This document shows positions 26,151 through 39,545 of a stretch of DNA of 64,000 bases, piece after piece. The notes under the pieces are model-generated. The model worked only from the letters and a program-made list of their open reading frames with translations. It did no database searches and was not told the origin of the DNA. The stretch is from Anseranas semipalmata (Eukaryota > Chordata > Aves > Anseriformes > Anseranatidae), in NCBI GenBank assembly GCA_013399115.1, contig VXAA01001241.1:634699-698698 (forward strand), in the 5' to 3' direction. Made by a program: the position numbers and the translations under genes. Numbering within the stretch: the first letter of the stretch is position 1; each line of letters opens with the position of its first letter.

Positions 26151-28919
26151 CATTTTGGTTCTGTTACATTAGTACTATCTGTAATAGGGTAATTGGTGTG
26201 TATCAAGAGAAATCTGCCCTATTCTATCAATTTTAGTTTGAAGTTGTTACTCTTCTACGTGCTTCTCCATCATCTTGGTGAACAAAACCTTTTATCTGAA
26301 AATGGTGACTTCTGAATTTCTAGTAAGCTGCTTATGGGTGCTAGTTCTGTATTTGTTTAGTTCCTATTTTTGTTATACTTCCAGATACCTTTCTTGGCTT
26401 GTAGGTTTTTTTTTTTTTTTTCTACACTGCAAAGCCTTTTGTGGCATGCATAATATTGCTTTGCAATTCCTATTCATGTGTCTTAATTTTACCTTTTAAA
26501 AAGCTCTTCTATCATATAAAAATAACAACACTGGCATTCCTGTCATCTGTAAAGACTGAGCTGGGGAATCATATCACTGGGGATCCTGAAGTGTCTTCTG
26601 TTGCTTTAGACTACAGGATTTCAGAGGGAAAGAAAATAGATTTGCATGGGACTTAACCCTGTACACTCGCTTCCCAATTTGAGGCACAGTTTAATTTCCT
26701 TTACCAAGAGGAAACAAAGACAGAAATTTCAAAACAAAGTGGAGTAAGATCTCCTTTTACAAACAGTTTTTTTTTTCTTTTTTTAGTTTAGTTCTGTTGT
26801 TTTTGTTTTTTCAGCTGTGAGTGCACTGAGTATATTCCAGCCGCTGCAGCCATCCCGCCAGCTTTCCCAGTCGCTCTCCATGGCCTGCCCAAGGCCGTGC
26901 TGTAGAAGATGGATTCTTTGCTCCCCAGGAGGAATCAGGGCACAGTTTAACTGTCTCACAGCCATGTCTCTGTAACTAAACGTCCTTGGGTTTTGGGTGC
27001 TCTGGGGCATTACGGACACTGACCTATGTGGGCTGTCATAGATGAGCACTGGGAGGGTCAGGTTTCCTGGATATCTTACCTGCATTTTCTGACACAGGTG
27101 CTTTTTTTTTTTCCTACATGTACTGTTCACATTTAATCACAAACCGTGATACTGACTTAGCATGCTGGATGGTGTTACTTACCACATCTTGGTGTGAAAT
27201 GAATCCATTACAAATCACTTAAGTGTATAGACCATATAATTTGCTTTCTATTGTTGTTACCAGTTCAGGGAAAAAGGACTCAGGCAAAAATGTCACAGAA
27301 AATGTGCTATTGTTAATGACATTGCTGTCTAGTTATAGGAAGTGTGAAACCTAGAAAATCACTGATGTTGGTGAATTTACTTGAATGTCTCGTGTCCAAG
27401 ATCTAAGATGTGTATAAGACCAGTATGTTAGAAATGGAGCATCAGGTACAGGGTACTGATTTCTAATATTTGTTCATAACAGCTACTTTTTCCTTATGTG
27501 CTGTAACGTGCTCTCCTGTGTAAGAAGTAAAGCTAAAATAGGGGCAGGCAGAAGTGGTAATGGGAGTAAAGTGAAAGCGAAGAACGTGCGTTGAGTAAGG
27601 CAAAGGATTTGGAAGATTGGCAGAGAAAACAGTGGTTTGAATAGGCATAGAGTAGAGCTAGGAGATAAGGAGAGAAGGAATGTGGGTTTGAGGCAGTTCA
27701 AGGAAGGATTTATCTCACCCAAAGTAATGCTGTTTGCCAGTCTCTCTGTAGTTGTTAAAGCTCATTCAGTATTCATGATGCTGTACAGAAATAATAGGAG
27801 AGGGAAGAGGAATACTTTGAGTGTGATCTTTTTCCTTTCAGCTGTTTTTATTTAAATGAATGGGAAACACTGCCGTGTAGTAGACTTCTCAGATGAGCTT
27901 TTCCCAAATTACTTCGTACTCCATAACTTAGTACCGATGAAGTAATGCTTTCTTTAAAAGCAATTATTTGTGTGTATGAAAGTGTCAGCAGCCTGTGATG
28001 TACTCTGGGCAAATTTAGTATATTGCTAATAGAACTTAGCACGCTAAATTAGCAAGACAACGTGGTGTGCGAGCTGCTGTGACCTATTTCTGTGTTTCCT
28101 GTGGGAATTAAAAGAGGAACAGTTGTAAGAAAATCCTTGACCCCAGTGTTGCCTTTGTAATCAACTCCCAAGTAGGTGGATGCATAAAATACCACCTCAC
28201 AAGGAAAGAGAACAATAAATAAGATCTGTGTGTTGCTTGTAACCATAGCTGTCTGTCATATTTTTTCCAATTTCATTTCTGCTTCTCATTTTCAAGAGAT
28301 TAAGCTGTTAATATGTTGACAACTACTGCTTTATTTATTTTACTCCAGTACTTAAGCTACAAATTTCATCTCTCCTTCATTGTCTGTGTTGTCTAGAGTG
28401 AAAACACTATTTATAAGAGACCTTTTTGTAGTGTAATGCGTTTCTATGTGGATTTCAGGACAGGTGATTGAAAAATATCAGCTTACCTAATACAGTCTTT
28501 CATAGGTGGGAACCCAGGTAATAATGAGTTGCAAGTAAATCTAAAAATATCGCTGCTAGTTTCTAGAAGGTGTTGATTTAAGTTGCAAAATCCTAATAAA
28601 GTATAATACTACTAGAAGTTCGCAGATTTGGAGAAAAAAAAAATGCCAAGCTATTTTAAGGCAAAGTGGAATTGTGCAGTAGGATTGTATCTTGCATTTT
28701 TTTTTTTTCTGTAGTTGTATAAGGACCTGTTATTTTTTCTCTTTTCCTGCTGCAGACTTCAGAGTAGCACATACTGCAGGTGCGGGTCTGTTGGCAAATC
28801 TCTAACAACCTTTGCACATTTCCTCTGCTTGATGGTAGGAGAAAAATGGATTGGGAAAGAACAAACTCTTTGGGATTATTATAGAGTGAAAATATATTTT
28901 AAAAACATTTTAAACATCT
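26151..28919. other. AT-rich stretch without a recognised gene
   Basis: A more GC-rich patch at 26815-27090 is open on minus for 115 codons (26783-27130). Within that frame, close to its upstream end, lies a near-ideal minus donor (CAG/GTAAGA, about 27078-27083), but no matching acceptor is seen. No protein similarity was recognised. Confidence 0.45.
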
Positions 28920-29320
28920 CTTAAATTAATCAAGACCACAAAAATAGCTGATGAAAATGCCTTCCAAGCTCCACATGTAATTAAATAATCCTTAATGAGA
29001 AGTAGGTCCTTCGTTAGACACTGTCTAGCTAATTGAAGAAATCATTTTTGAATACACTCCAGAGCACATGAATGAGCAAGCATGGCCTATACATGAAGAT
29101 GTTTATTACTTACTGATATTTAAAAGTTGCTAAATTAATCTTATTTAACTGACTGTGCACAGCCAAAACAATGTTACAGTAACTGTACTGTATTACTTGA
29201 GGGGTTTATTCTGCTTCAGTGTAAAATCTGAAAGAGCAATGTATTGAACTTTTTTTCCTACAGTTCATTGTTGCTATGATTAATTCATGATGGCTACTTA
29301 GATATGCAGAATCGAAATAC
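28920..29320. promoter_or_regulatory. Candidate conserved non-coding element
   Basis: Non-repetitive, very AT-rich, without a long ORF, and dense in homeodomain-type words (taattaaataatcc, ttaatgag, agctaattgaag, ctaaattaatc, gattaattcatg). This texture is typical of deeply conserved vertebrate enhancers. Conservation was not tested. Confidence 0.25.
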
Positions 29321-32300
29321 TATGCAACGTTGATTTTTCTTTTTTTTTTTTTTTTCTCCTGAATATGAAGCTTGAGTTAAAACCATAGTATGAAAATCAT
29401 GTGCATTATGCAGGAGAAAATATTTCTTTAACCTGCGAGTGAAAAGCAACGAGCAAGAGCTCGAGTACAGCATGGATTTGTAGAAATACTAAGGTTAGAC
29501 AAAGCTGGAAAAAAAAACAACCCACAATCTCTGGTTAAAATGATTTTAAAAGATTTTATTTTTATTCCATGTCAATGCTATTGATGAGAAGGAATTGGTT
29601 TTGGGTTTCCTTTCCCCATTGGCTGTTTTGTTTAATTGAATTCTACTTTCTTATTTCTTCACACAGCCTTGTGAATTGGAAAACTCAGTACGTGCTGAAG
29701 TATGAGGTTGGATGTAGTGTTGTCCTTTCTATGTTCATTTGCTTTTGGTTCCACCAGTAACCAAAACTGTGTAGACCAAAACGATGTAGCTGTGGAAGAG
29801 ACTATGGCCAGGCCAGCAAATCCTAAGCAAGTCACAAAATGGAGACAAGTTTCTAAAACACAAGTGTGTGCCCTTTGCTGGACTGCTTTACTTCTTATTT
29901 GGCCCCCAGTTTCCACTGGGAAGAGTCTGTGAGATCCTGATATGAAAACGTAAGGTTGAAAAGCCAAGAGGAAAAAGCAGACAATTTTTTCTCATCTCCT
30001 GCTTGACAGAGAGGTGGGAAAGGCATACAGGCAGGCACAGGTTAATGCCCATTTCTCAGTTTGGAAGCTGCCTAGGGTACACCTCTGAACTGAGGAGGCA
30101 TCAACCACTTGTCAGAAAAAGCTCGGTCTGATCTGCTAAGAGTAGCTGAAATTATGGTTTAGATAACTCTGTAAACTTCTCCACCCTTACGTACAATTGG
30201 TTTATTTTCTGGATTGCTGTTGAACAAGATAACATTGTTTTTGCAAAATCAAAGAGGGGTAAAGAACTCCTGGGCCAAACGGTCTGTCTGGCCCTCTGGG
30301 ACGAGTGGTGCTGCCCATGTCCCCTCCCTGACACTCTCATCCCCAAAGGGGGACCTCTCTGAGGAGGGTAAGGAAGGGGCTGGGTCAGTTGTTTGGAGAG
30401 GCTGTCACTTACTCTTCGTTTATGCAAAGATCCATAACGTGACAGGTGCTGTAACCAAGGATGGGCACCTCCATCCCATACTTTGAGTAACGCAAGGGAG
30501 GAGTGGAGCTGGATGACTTGTCCACAAGCTCTTCTGCGAGAGATGACGGGATGTCCCTGCTGTGCAGTGGCTCCACACACCTCACTATCAACTCCTGGTT
30601 ACTTCAGCGCATGTTGTGCAGAGCCAGTGGTTTCTGACTAGCAGCCTGTACGAGAGGAATTCCTCACACCAAACTTTGGAGCGCTAGGCTCATCACTAAC
30701 AGCATAATCACTAAGACCATTGCAGATCACTAGCAAAAAAGTGCAGATCACAAAACAATGCAAGAGTGAGAAAACCAAACCCTTGCTTGCCCAGGAAAAT
30801 GCAATGACCATACTTGCTCCCCCAGGGAAATGGGGAGGTGTAAGTAGTTTACTTTTCTTCATGAGTTACTGGGACCAGAGGTCACATGAAAGAGTTGTGC
30901 ATGCACAGGTGAGAGGAGGACAGCAAGGAGCAGGCTCATCTGCAAGGTGCTACTTTCCCTTGCTTGGAAGGGAATAATCAGGTGGTGTTAATTATCTTAG
31001 TGTGCAAATACTCTCTTTATAATGAAAAATGGCTGTGCCTGATGCGATGCCTTCTTGCTTCTATTTCTCATGCTGCATGAGGAAACCAGTGAGAGAGACT
31101 GCTCTTTGGAGCAGCTGAACAGGTAGCCAAAATAGGGAGGTTTTGCCATCGAAGGAGTATTTCTGTGATTTTGACTGGGCTCTTTCTGCCCTGCAGCTAA
31201 TTGACTGTCAGTTCCAGCTGGCTCCTTTCCTGCCCTCATTATCTTGGCTTCCTTCTAGCCTTGCCTTCTTCTATTAATGCTGCTACTTTTCAGGGTTTCT
31301 CTCCTTTAACTTTTCATGCCTATTTCCCTCCTAAGTAAACCTCTGCCCTTTTGTCAGACAGGAGTGTGGAGACTGGGCACTGTATCACGCTCTTCTTCAT
31401 GTCTCTGCTTCCCCCCCCAGTAGCAGTGTGACTCCAGAAGTGCCATTATGGACATTTAGGTGTCCTGGTATGGGAAGGTACCGGAGGTTGCTTGTTATGC
31501 TGCTTTTTTATTGCGTTTTGTGTATGTATATATGTTGGGTGTTCTTCTGAAGTGACGGTCTAACTTAGCAAAGACAGAGCAACAAGTGGTCATTTGCCTT
31601 CTCTTTTAAATACCTCTTTCCTTTGTACATGACTCAGTATAGTGAGGGGTCCTAATGCCACTTGGTCCTAAGAAAATCCCCTGATGAACATGAATAGCAA
31701 TTGAAGCAACTGGTGATGTACTAACTATTTGGTATTTTTTTGATATGTAAAGCAGAATAGTGCCAGTCTGTATCTGATTGCATAGACTAAATTATGTAAC
31801 TTTTTTATGTTGGAAAGTCCTTACTGATCCCACTGAATTAAATGGGGACCCTCTGTCCAAGCTCTTCTCGCTGTGGGTCCTGCTTGCTTAAATTACTTCT
31901 GAGTAAGTAAATTTGATGTTTTATGTGACCTGGGGATTATAAGAAGTTTGAACCACTTTATTGTAATTTCATAATAAAGCTGTTTTCCAGTCTGAATTAT
32001 TTTGGTAAATACCAATTTAGTTTAAAAACAAATAAACACAAAAAAACTAAAATCCCACAATCAAGCAACTCATTTCCTGACATAAAATTGCTTCACATGA
32101 CAGTCAATGATCTTCTTTAATACAAGGGATTTTAACGGTGCATAGCTCAATATTAGGATAAGTGTTTACATTTGAAGGTGAAAAGAAGAGTTGCTCTTAA
32201 AACTGCCAGTTTAATGATTTTGTCTAATTGAATTCTTGTTTAGTTTTTAGGAGGAAGAACTAATTGGCTTGGGTTAATTCAGAAATTGTGCAAAATGTTA

Positions 32301-34130
32301 CTCTTTGAAACCATTTTAAGATTATATTTTCACCTTTCTAATTAGCATTTTGAAAATTATACATGCTCTTGATTCTAATTTAAGTAAAATTATGAATACC
32401 AATTTAAATTTGTTTGAGTTTGGGCCTGCACCTGTTTAATCATTCAGAGATGTATATTTTTTTTTATTACATTTAAAATCACTTCTTAGTTATTAATACT
32501 ACTAAAACAGTATCAGAACATAGCAAGTTGCTAGAAGCCCTTTCAAAAGGTATAACTGCATCTTTAAAAAAATGGGTTGAGGAAAAGAAGTGGGGATTGT
32601 GCTCTGCTCATTTAATTTCAGTGTAGCAGAGCCTTTCAAGTAGGGAAATTGCTACTCATCTCTGAAGAAGTTTCTAGTACTTTGAAAAGATCACTGGTCA
32701 GAATGTTCCACCATCTACAGTTTCTAGTAGAGTACCGAGAACAAGGAAAGGACAGTGAGGTGGTGATTTTAATTATCTGTATGAATGAAACACTTTGCTA
32801 GAGTCCTGTGATTGAAACTCTTTAACTTTATTATTTGGTTATGAGTGTAAACTATAGCCCAATTAAATTAGTAAGCATGGCTTGATAGATATTCACAATC
32901 TGAGACTTTTGGAAGGGAGAAAACCCTGTCAAGTGGTTCAAGATTATCTTGTTGGTTGCACAGTTCTGTTTCTCACCCCAAACATGCTATTTGATTGAAT
33001 ATTTTCAGGAAAAATGAATTCTGTTTCATACGGCATGATGTACTGGAGCCTTCAAGGAAGTAGACTGTCTCATTTTTTCTGCCTGCATGGAATTGTGCTG
33101 CGTATTTTCTTGTGAGTCTGGATATGATCCTCTAAAATTGATACAAACAATGAGTCATTTGGGATGTCTCCAAACTTCATATTCGTTAGCATCAGCTCTT
33201 TCTGTGGCATAGGGCCATGAAGCTCTGACATGTACCCTAATATCTGACACCCAGTAGGACTGGCCAGGCCATGCAGGGCACATGGCTATTAGGAAATCCG
33301 CATCCTTCTACATGACAAAGCAATAAAATAGACTGTTAATCTTCACAATCTGTGAAAGTATAACGTCTTGCTTGTTCAGTTGGAAAGCCTTTCACTAATT
33401 TAAGGTGGCTGAGGAAACTGTCATTGTTATCCAGACTCCTCCATGGGTAGGGTAGTTTCACTGTAAGGATGATGAGATTGATTTTTTTGTAGTGTGCACT
33501 GTTTGAGAAGTCTTGTGAGGTCCTTGTTTTTGTGAAGTTACTTTGTGGATGGATGTTGCCTGTTTTGTATGTACAGTGTACTGGCTTTGTAAATGCAATA
33601 TGGGATTTTACACGTTGGCCATTTATTTGAAAAGAAGCAAGAAGTTGGCAAAGCTTTGTTACCGGTACTGTACAGGGGTGACTTGCATGGACAGAGTGAG
33701 CTCTCCCCACTTCTCTTCCTCTTTTTCTCTGACTTATGTCTGCGCTGATACCAAACTTTCAGCTCATTGGTGTCTCTTATTAAGCTTGGTGGACAGTCAC
33801 TGGAAAAAAATAGCTGATTTCTTCATTAAATCCATTTCCAGTCTTCTTGAGCTAATACCCTTTCCACACTTCTGTCCAAACTGATAAAAATCCTTGCGAT
33901 GGCTGTAAAGGTACATAAACTACCAATTTCCTTCTTGCTAGACAAAAAGCTTGATAATATGCACCTATTTTCAGGGATCAGTTTATATGGGGTTCCTCTC
34001 CAAGCAAGGTCCTCATTAAGATGTGATGACGACGTTTTAACCTTGGTCATTATGTCAGCTCAGAGTATCGATCGAAGGAAGTTGCAAAAGGCTTCTCCAG
34101 TTTTAGCCCACCAACAATAATTAAAAAACG
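29321..34130. other. Long stretch without a recognised gene
   Basis: T run at 29340-29355. A 76-codon plus frame at 29702-29932 opens with a signal-peptide-like start (MRLDVVLSFLCSFAFG) but has no supporting splice or promoter signal. The segment 30200-30660 is GC-richer and open on both strands. The segments 31960-32450 and 33890-34060 are non-repetitive, and the latter keeps CpGs (gatgacgacg, tatcgatcgaag); both could be regulatory. A 113-codon plus frame at 33543-33884 and a 124-codon minus frame at 33336-33710 overlap and neither is recognised. Confidence 0.4.
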
Positions 34131-35041
34131 TAATTTTTTACTCTCCTGAATACCTTTGATACGCCAAGCATATGTTCTGCAAATGATTTTCATTTGTAGT
34201 GGCATGAATGAGGTAATAATCTACATGTGAAGTAAGTAGCTTGGAAATAACAAATTCCAAATACTTCTATAAATCAGAAGTACTTGGTTGTTTATTAAAA
34301 GTGTATATTTTAATGCTTTTTCCAGTCTACGAACTTTCAAACATTTTTTTTTAATGATGAGCAGCTCTGCTTCCTCAGTGGATTCATTCCTCTATTCCAT
34401 CATCTAAAGTACTTCTGTTTCCGTAGCCCCTTAAAAACTACATTTATCTGAAGCTTCTGGGCAGGTTTACAAATATGATCTCCCTCACATTCTAAACAGT
34501 CTCTACAACCCACTGCAAGTTTTAGGGAATTAAATTCTGCTATGTGTGTCTTTTTCATTTTAAGGTAGAGCCAGATATGTAGTTAAAAGAATAGGTTCCT
34601 GGAAATGACAGAGGGATTTCTAGCATCTAGTAACCATAAACAGCTCAATATTGCAATTGTACGTCCAAGGAACCTGAGAAAGAAACTAATCTTTTAAGCG
34701 AAAGGCCCATTTATGGCATTGCATGAATGATGACAACAATTAGAACAAGGAAAAATAATAGAGCCTAGCACTGGTGTAAGCCAGTTGCAGCACGAATGAT
34801 GGTAATATGTATTTGAAAACACTTTTGAAAACAATGCACCATGTTTTTATTTGAATTTTAAGATTTTCTGGTTGATGCTAATAAAAGCTAGTAGCAAGAA
34901 AAGGACTACAACAAACATATGAGGCCCTTGCCCTAAAAACATTTACATTCCTCAGCAGACTTAGCTGCATTGACTGAAGTCATATACAAGTCTTGTTTGC
35001 AGAAGGGTTGCCAGGTGCTTTAATAATCAGGCTTCGAGTCT
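34131..35041. other. AT-rich stretch with an imperfect hairpin
   Basis: No gene recognised. It contains an imperfect inverted repeat at 34249-34292: a 12-pair inner stem with one mismatch around a 7-nt loop, extended by five further pairs after a 3-nt bulge. Confidence 0.5.
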
Positions 35042-35152
35042 AGCAAAGCAATTAAGTGTACATTTTATTCAAGCATTTATACAGTCCCTATGTAGTCAGT
35101 CGTATGCTCTGAAAGTTAAGTGCACGCTTACATACCTTGTGGGATCAAAGCT
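35042..35152. repeat. Ancient palindromic amniote repeat (CR1/L3-type tail)
   Basis: The sequence runs agcaaagcaattaagtg, then a central tagtcagt portion, then aaagttaagtgcacgcttac and ttgtgggatcaaagct. This mirrors an old reptile/bird interspersed repeat whose halves are inverted copies (agcaaagcacttaagcac against gtgcttaagtgctttgct, ending ggatcaggg). Recognition is from memory of that pattern; the exact family name (CR1, L3 or unclassified) is not certain. Confidence 0.55.
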
Positions 35153-36346
35153 CTGTACCTCTGTCTTATTCTGTCTCTGTTGTCTTTTGGCTCCCTGACC
35201 ACCAAAATTTTCTAGCTAAAAATATAAATACATCTCTCTGCAATCTGGCTACTATTTATACTGAATGGTATTGTCTAAATTGTAGTCTTCAGTGCACAGA
35301 AACTTTGACTGAAAGCTGAAGAACATCAGCTTTCATGATATAGTTCATGGGTATTTGGATATAATTACCTTGTCTAGCATTCCATTTCCTATTTTGCCCT
35401 GGCATAAGAAAATGGCACTATATGATTTTTAGTTGAAAATGGCAAAATATTTCTATACCCACTCCAGAAAAGCATTTTCGTTTGTTTGTGCGTAGTTGCC
35501 AGGTATGATTACCTGAGCAGCAGGTTTATGTTTGTCCTGCGTATTTAGGTGAAAATAAGAAGCAGGAGACATCTGACATTTAAGAGAAGAAAAAATCTGA
35601 ACTTCTTAAACACTAGCATCCACTGAGAGAAGGCAGAGCTGGTATTTCAATAAGTAACTTGAACACATTTTATTACGTATTTAGTATGTCTCTGAGTTCA
35701 TTCTCCTGTGCTGCTTTTCTGAGTTTGCTAGGGCTGAAAAATCGTACATTCGATGGGAATGGATCAGAGCACATGTTAGTATATGCTTTGCAGTCCTTGT
35801 GGAATTTTTGTAACCCAAGTGAGAACTTGAAGTTGTTGTGAAATACGCAACTCATTAATTAATGTACTGTAAAGTCGGTTACTTTCTCAACTGACAGTTT
35901 TCCGAGAGAGGTGATACAAGGTAGCGATGCCTATTTTCCCGAGATATTAGGTGTACACAGCAGGCTGTGCTGCTGTACACCGGCGTTCACAGCCAAGTCC
36001 TGCCTTTACCCCTTGCAGTCTTGACTCTCCTCTTCCTTTTCTATTCTTGCTCTGTAAGTTTTATTAGTTTGTTGTGCACACATCTTTTTAGAGTGCTAGA
36101 AAATAATGAAGTTGTTTCTAATTTCTTTGCTGTATGAGTGCTCTGTCTAACCATGAAGCTGGTCCACCTTAATCTCAATTCTAAAGGGGCTTTTATTTTC
36201 AACAGCTACCCAGAGAAGACCTACATACAATCTCTATTGAAAGCTTTCACGTCACTGCATTGTTTCATGAAGAATTTATTAATTGTATGAAGTATGTCTA
36301 AGCAATGCATCAGTAATTTATGAGGTTTCCATCATCATTTTCGTAG
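35153..36346. other. AT-rich stretch without a recognised gene
   Basis: Holds a GC hairpin at 35951-35980 (11 base pairs, 2-nt bulge, 6-nt loop). No repeats or genes recognised. Confidence 0.5.
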
Positions 36347-36499
36347 AGGGAGGGCACGTGGGAAATATCATTTGTGCCACTGGAATGATGCTTGGAAAGC
36401 AAATGAATGCATCTAACAGGCTGTGTTACAGCTGTTTCCAACTGTATCGTTCTTGGCTGTACTTCAAATATGGAAATCCTCTGAAAGTTATTTGTACTT
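36347..36499 (+). CDS. Candidate 153-nt coding exon or conserved element, unassigned
   Basis: Bounded by a plausible acceptor (cattttcgtag/agg) and a strong donor (ctt/gtaagt). Length is a multiple of three and one frame is open throughout (phase 1-1), running from EGGHVGNIICATGMM to YGNPLKVICT. The peptide is cysteine-bearing and not recognised. The sequence is non-repetitive and contains octamer-like and E-box-like words (agcaaatgaatgcat, gcacgtgg), so a conserved non-coding element is an equally good explanation. Confidence 0.2.
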
Positions 36500-37860
36500 G
36501 TAAGTAAAATCTCTGCAAAAAATATCAGAGGTGGGGTTTTTATGTCTTACTTTATGCTTTTCTTCATGTAGGGAGAAAGCTTGGTGGACCAGTTAGTGCC
36601 TTAGTGACTGGCATAGGGAACTTCGTATGCTTACTAGCTTGTAGCCATTTTTACAGCAATGTCTGTTACTCTGTTGCTTCTGCCTCTTTTTCTACATCAT
36701 TGAAATCCAGAAAAAAAACGCCCTGCATGGCCACGTGATGCTGTGCTGTGCCTCTCTGCGGTCTGAGGGGAGATTTGCAGGGTTCCCATTTCCCAGCTGA
36801 GCTCCGCAGCTCCCCCCCCGGAGCACTGGGAGCTGGGCTGGTGGTGTGTTATTTTTTGTGGACGAAGGAAAGCTAGCACAGTTCTGATGTCAGTTGTGAA
36901 TTCACCTTGTGGCTTGAGGGTTCGTGTTGTTTTACAAGACCAGCAACAGATAAATTTGATATTGGAAATCAGATGTGTATTTGTGTGATTTTCATGGTTT
37001 ATCAGGGAAGAAAAGGGAAGAAAAGCTAAAGATTCCTTTGGGACAATTAAGCATTTCTTTAGTTAGTTGTCTGGAATAAGTCTTTGAAGCAATTGATTTA
37101 TAGAAATGCTTATGCACTGGTTATCCCCATGGAACAACTTCTTAAATACAAAAAAAATTGAATGTATACAGTCCTTTTGCTTTGATTATTCTTTTATGTG
37201 TTACGGAATGTTATGGAATGAAATGGAAACTCTATAAAAAGATTTTTTTTCTTGAAGATCTGAACGTTCTGAATTATGAAATTGGCTACAAGTGCAATCT
37301 ATTAATTAAGCTTTATACATTTTAATTTTAAAGGGCCATTGCAGTTTTACTGTCATTTAAATATTTCATATGCTTTGTTCTGAAACTGAAATGGTTAACT
37401 TTCAGTTACTGATCATTAGGTGTTTACCACATAAAAGCTATAGCTTACGTGCAATAATTAGGGTTATTGTTCTCCAGCAGAAAATTTAGGCACTTAGTTT
37501 TCATTTACTGACATTTCTTTGGCAACACTGTCAAACTCCTACCTACTCTCTGTAGGCAAGCGATTAATACGCAACATTTACAATAGAGGTTTTTTAAAAT
37601 GTAACTTAAACGGTATCTATAGCATACTAATGCTAAAACTTTAGAACGTTTACTTGCTCTGAGCCTGGGCTTTACTACTGGCAATTTTATTGTTGAAATC
37701 AATTGCATTCTTATATGCAATCAAGGCCTGTTAAAAGCATGCACTCTCCTTTCAGCTGGTGTTATAGCCATAGCACCTTTCCTTTGACTCACCTTGACTT
37801 TAAAAAAACAGAAACATGAAAGAAGTTGTCAGAGCAGGTTTGCATTTGAATGGAAGAGCC

Positions 37861-37890
37861 AAAAACAAAACAAAAACAAACAAAACAAAA
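37861..37890. repeat. (AAAAC/AAAC)n simple repeat
   Basis: Thirty bases built only of A runs separated by single C. Confidence 0.85.
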
Positions 37891-39516
37891 GCATGTATGA
37901 AAGCCATCTGTTGATAATAGAAGCAATAATGTATATTCTTAATTGCAATGGCTCCACACTTTAGCTGCATTATACTAATAGAGATTTTGAGAGAATGGAG
38001 TTGGGTGAGACAGGTTTGGAAGCAGAGACATTTATTTTTCTAAAGAAAGCTTATAAAATCTCGGTCTGTGTAATTCATTTTACAAATGGAAATAAAAAAA
38101 AAAAAATTGTAGCAAAAATAAAGCCTGTGATACAAAGAGTTTACCTTATGAGGTTTCTTATATTTCCATTAAAATAAGAGACAATTCTAATGTTCCTGTT
38201 TTCTGGCCTTCTGTATGTAAATGGATACCTTGAAAATGTCCAGTGTCCACAGGAATATCCAAATAGAAGCTGTTGTTGACCAAAATCCTAATTCAAGGTA
38301 TTCTTTAATTTCTTTTTAGAACATATGTTTTGCACCAGATTTTAAAGAAGTGCTCATGAGTATCCACTTGGTGCAGAAGTCCCCAACTATACATTAAAAA
38401 AGCTTCATAAGAGAAAAATTCTGTAAAGTGCTCAGAGATGATCTTGTGTTCATGGCTGAATGAATATCCTTGGCACCACTGATCTTCAGTTGACTGAAGG
38501 GGGAAATCGGGAGCACTAAAGAATTAGATAGAGGTGCTTGGCAGTTTATAGATTGAATACTTGTGATACAGATGTACCCACTGTACGTGTTGTATTGTTC
38601 ATGAACATTGCAAATAAGTCATACAAATTATATTTTTAGTGCAGAAAGTGCGTTCAGGTCACAGGTTTTTTTGCATCGTGAATTATTTTGAATGTGATTG
38701 GGAGAGGTGGGTGTGTGGAGTAATGCAGAGGTATTCATCCCAATGTGTTCTTGTTTTTTCAGTTGCTTGTTGCTGGTGGTTTTTTTCTTTTTTTGTTTTT
38801 CTTTTAAAGAAAGATCAGAGTATACGGCCAAGGAAAATGAAACTTACAATCACCTTTCCCACCACCTACGTGTATGCTTTAAGCTGTAATAATAGAGGCA
38901 TTTTATGTGTGGGCTGACACTTCAGTATAAGTCAGCGTACTTTCATTGTATTTGTGCTTACCAAGATGTTGGTGCATACATTTTAGTTGTAGGTCCTTGC
39001 TCTGCTTACTAGGTTACAAACTGGAATTTCAACACACTTTTTCTTTACAATTATTATTTTTTTTATTTAATGCATTTTTTTGGGCTTCAGAAATTTTATG
39101 AATTTGGCTTTGCCATTTTATTTCCAGATATTTTTGTCAAAGTTGTAATAGCAGGAATGGGAAGAATGCACGTGAAAAGGAAGCGTCCTAAAAGTTTGCA
39201 TAAGACTGTCTAAACATGGAGAAATTTAATTTAACACAGTTCTAAAATATGCAAATCTATCCAGAAAAACAACAGAACTAAAACAACTTTGAAAGAAAAT
39301 AATACAGAGTATACAGCATTGAAGGTTAAAGACTCACTGAAAGGATTAAGCCACTCCTAGGAGCATTCTGTGTGCACCTGCCCTGTTTTATGAGCTCTGC
39401 TCTTGAGAGAAGAGGCACTTCTGGTAAAGTTGCTTACCTGGTTTACCTCTGCGAGAGGATATTTAGTGTGGCAGCTGAAGTTGTCATTCATATATACATA
39501 GGGTTCATATTCTCAC

Positions 39517-39545
39517 ACATATACCTATATATATATATATACACA
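39517..39545. repeat. (TA)n/(CA)n microsatellite
   Basis: Eight TA units followed by ACACAC. Confidence 0.85.

Noticed and set aside
26783..27130. 115-codon minus frame containing a near-consensus donor near its upstream end
   Set aside because: No acceptor upstream on minus, no recognisable peptide, and the frame starts in an A-rich stretch.
29702..29932. 76-codon plus frame with a signal-peptide-like start
   Set aside because: No promoter, splice or conservation evidence. Short hydrophobic starts are frequent by chance in T-rich DNA.
33336..33884. 124-codon minus and 113-codon plus frames overlapping
   Set aside because: Neither has motifs. Lengths are within what six frames of 64 kb can give.
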